Assembly (NCBI GenBank): GCA_003526065.1
Contig: DQBD01000062.1
Coordinates: forward strand, 1-5,927
Origin: Gammaproteobacteria bacterium
GTDB taxonomy: Bacteria; Pseudomonadota; Gammaproteobacteria; Immundisolibacterales; Immundisolibacteraceae
Direction: 5' to 3'
Length of the DNA: 5,927 bases
The notes under the pieces are model-generated. The model searched no databases. It was not told where the DNA came from and was given only the letters and a program-made list of their open reading frames with translations. A program made the position numbers and the translations under genes. Shown one piece after another: positions 5,354 to 5,927 of the stretch. Within the stretch, counting starts at the first letter, position 1, and every line of letters starts with the position of its first letter.

Positions 5354-5927
5354 GTACCTGCCCCACCGTCGGCATCCTGCTGGCCGCCGGCGCGGGCAGG
5401 CGCTTCGGTGGCGACAAACTGCTGGCGCCCCTGCATGGCCGGGCACTGGTGCTGCATGCACTGGCGGCGCTGCACCCGGCAGTCGATCGGGTGATTGCCG
5501 TCGTGCGCCCCGGCGCTGGGGCATTGGCCGACGCTCTTGAACAGGCCGGCGCCCAGGTGGTGGAGTGCCCACGGGCCACCCTGGGCATGGGCCACAGCCT
5601 GGCCTGCGGCGCCGACCACGCGCCGCCCACCGCCAGGCTGCTGGTATCCCTGGGCGACATGCCGGCCGTGCGACCGGACACCATCCGGCGCGTGCGTCGG
5701 GCGCTGGAGCGCGGAGCGGTCATCGTCGTGCCGACCCATCATGGCCACCGTGGCCACCCGGTGGGTTTCGCCTCCGCCCTGCAGCGGGAACTGACCCGGC
5801 TGGTCGGCGACCAGGGCGCCCGCGCCCTGCTGCAGCGGCACGCCGCCGACGTGCGGGAAATCGCTGTGGATGACCCCGGAATCCTGCACGACGTCGACAC
5901 CCCGACCGACCTGTCGGAAACAACCGC
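5350..5927 (+). CDS. mocA: MocA-like molybdenum cofactor cytidylyltransferase (right edge cuts the last residues)
   Basis: This NTP-transferase-family enzyme would join CTP to molybdopterin cofactor, giving the dinucleotide form used by many xanthine-oxidase-family enzymes. The 192 visible codons contain the nucleotide-binding loop LAAGAGRRFGGDKLL at 11-25, LVSLGDMP at 98-105 with the metal-binding aspartate D103, GHRGHPVGF at 132-140, GDQGAR at 153-158 and DVDTPTDL at 181-188. LAAG in the first loop is typical of MocA-like proteins, whereas MobA (GTP-using) has LAGG. Members are about 200 residues, so only a few C-terminal residues are missing. The start is GTG at 5350, overlapping the xdhC stop as GTGA; there is no clear ribosome site, which suggests translational coupling. 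CTP over GTP, and cofactor over another acceptor, are inferred from motif type and the xdhC neighbour. An alternative is a related sugar- or purine-catabolism-linked transferase of the PucB type. Confidence 0.88.
   Translation, partial: MSTCPTVGILLAAGAGRRFGGDKLLAPLHGRALVLHALAALHPAVDRVIAVVRPGAGALADALEQAGAQVVECPRATLGMGHSLACGADHAPPTARLLVSLGDMPAVRPDTIRRVRRALERGAVIVVPTHHGHRGHPVGFASALQRELTRLVGDQGARALLQRHAADVREIAVDDPGILHDVDTPTDLSETT

Noticed and set aside
5104..5889. Minus-strand open frame of 261 codons opposite xdhC and mocA
   Set aside because: It is antisense to two genes with strong motifs and has low-complexity, shadow-like composition.
1..5927. CRISPR arrays, tRNA or rRNA genes, insertion sequences, att sites
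   Set aside because: I found no spaced direct repeats, cloverleaf-like sequence, transposase motif or terminal inverted repeats on either strand.

Overview
The window is high-GC bacterial DNA, densely coding, with six genes plus one helicase fragment and no sign of mobile elements, RNA genes or CRISPR. The gene set (RhlE-like DEAD-box helicase, CstA with a YbdD-type partner, J-domain/PilZ protein, XdhC/MocA pair) and the strong GC bias at third codon positions fit a proteobacterium. A high-GC gammaproteobacterium is my best guess, but no marker gene here settles it.

Layout, left to right. (1) Positions 1-490, minus strand: the N-terminal 163 residues of a DEAD-box RNA helicase that runs off the left edge. 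(2) 491-717: a divergent intergenic region with a few short inverted repeats. (3) 718-1404, plus strand: a small protein that joins a J domain, a four-cysteine zinc ribbon and a PilZ domain (c-di-GMP-binding type). It is the most unusual item in the window. (4) 1401-3601, minus strand: a two-gene operon encoding a CstA-family pyruvate/peptide-type carbon-starvation transporter and its small YbdD/YjiX (DUF466) partner. The two genes are joined by an ATGA overlap, and the small gene's stop codon interleaves with that of the J/PilZ gene in one CTAG. (5) 3602-3716: a divergent promoter region. (6) 3717-5927, plus strand: a class I SAM-dependent methyltransferase, then an XdhC-family molybdenum-hydroxylase maturation factor, then a MocA-like molybdenum cofactor cytidylyltransferase that reaches the right edge almost complete. 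xdhC and mocA are fused by a GTGA overlap.

How the genes may work together. cstA-ybdD is a nutrient-uptake unit, probably for pyruvate or a similar small substrate. xdhC-mocA makes and delivers the cytosine-dinucleotide form of the molybdenum cofactor for a xanthine-oxidase-family enzyme. No such enzyme is in the window, so one is expected to the right or elsewhere. The J/Zn-ribbon/PilZ protein looks like a co-chaperone whose activity or targeting could respond to c-di-GMP; that link is inference from domain architecture.
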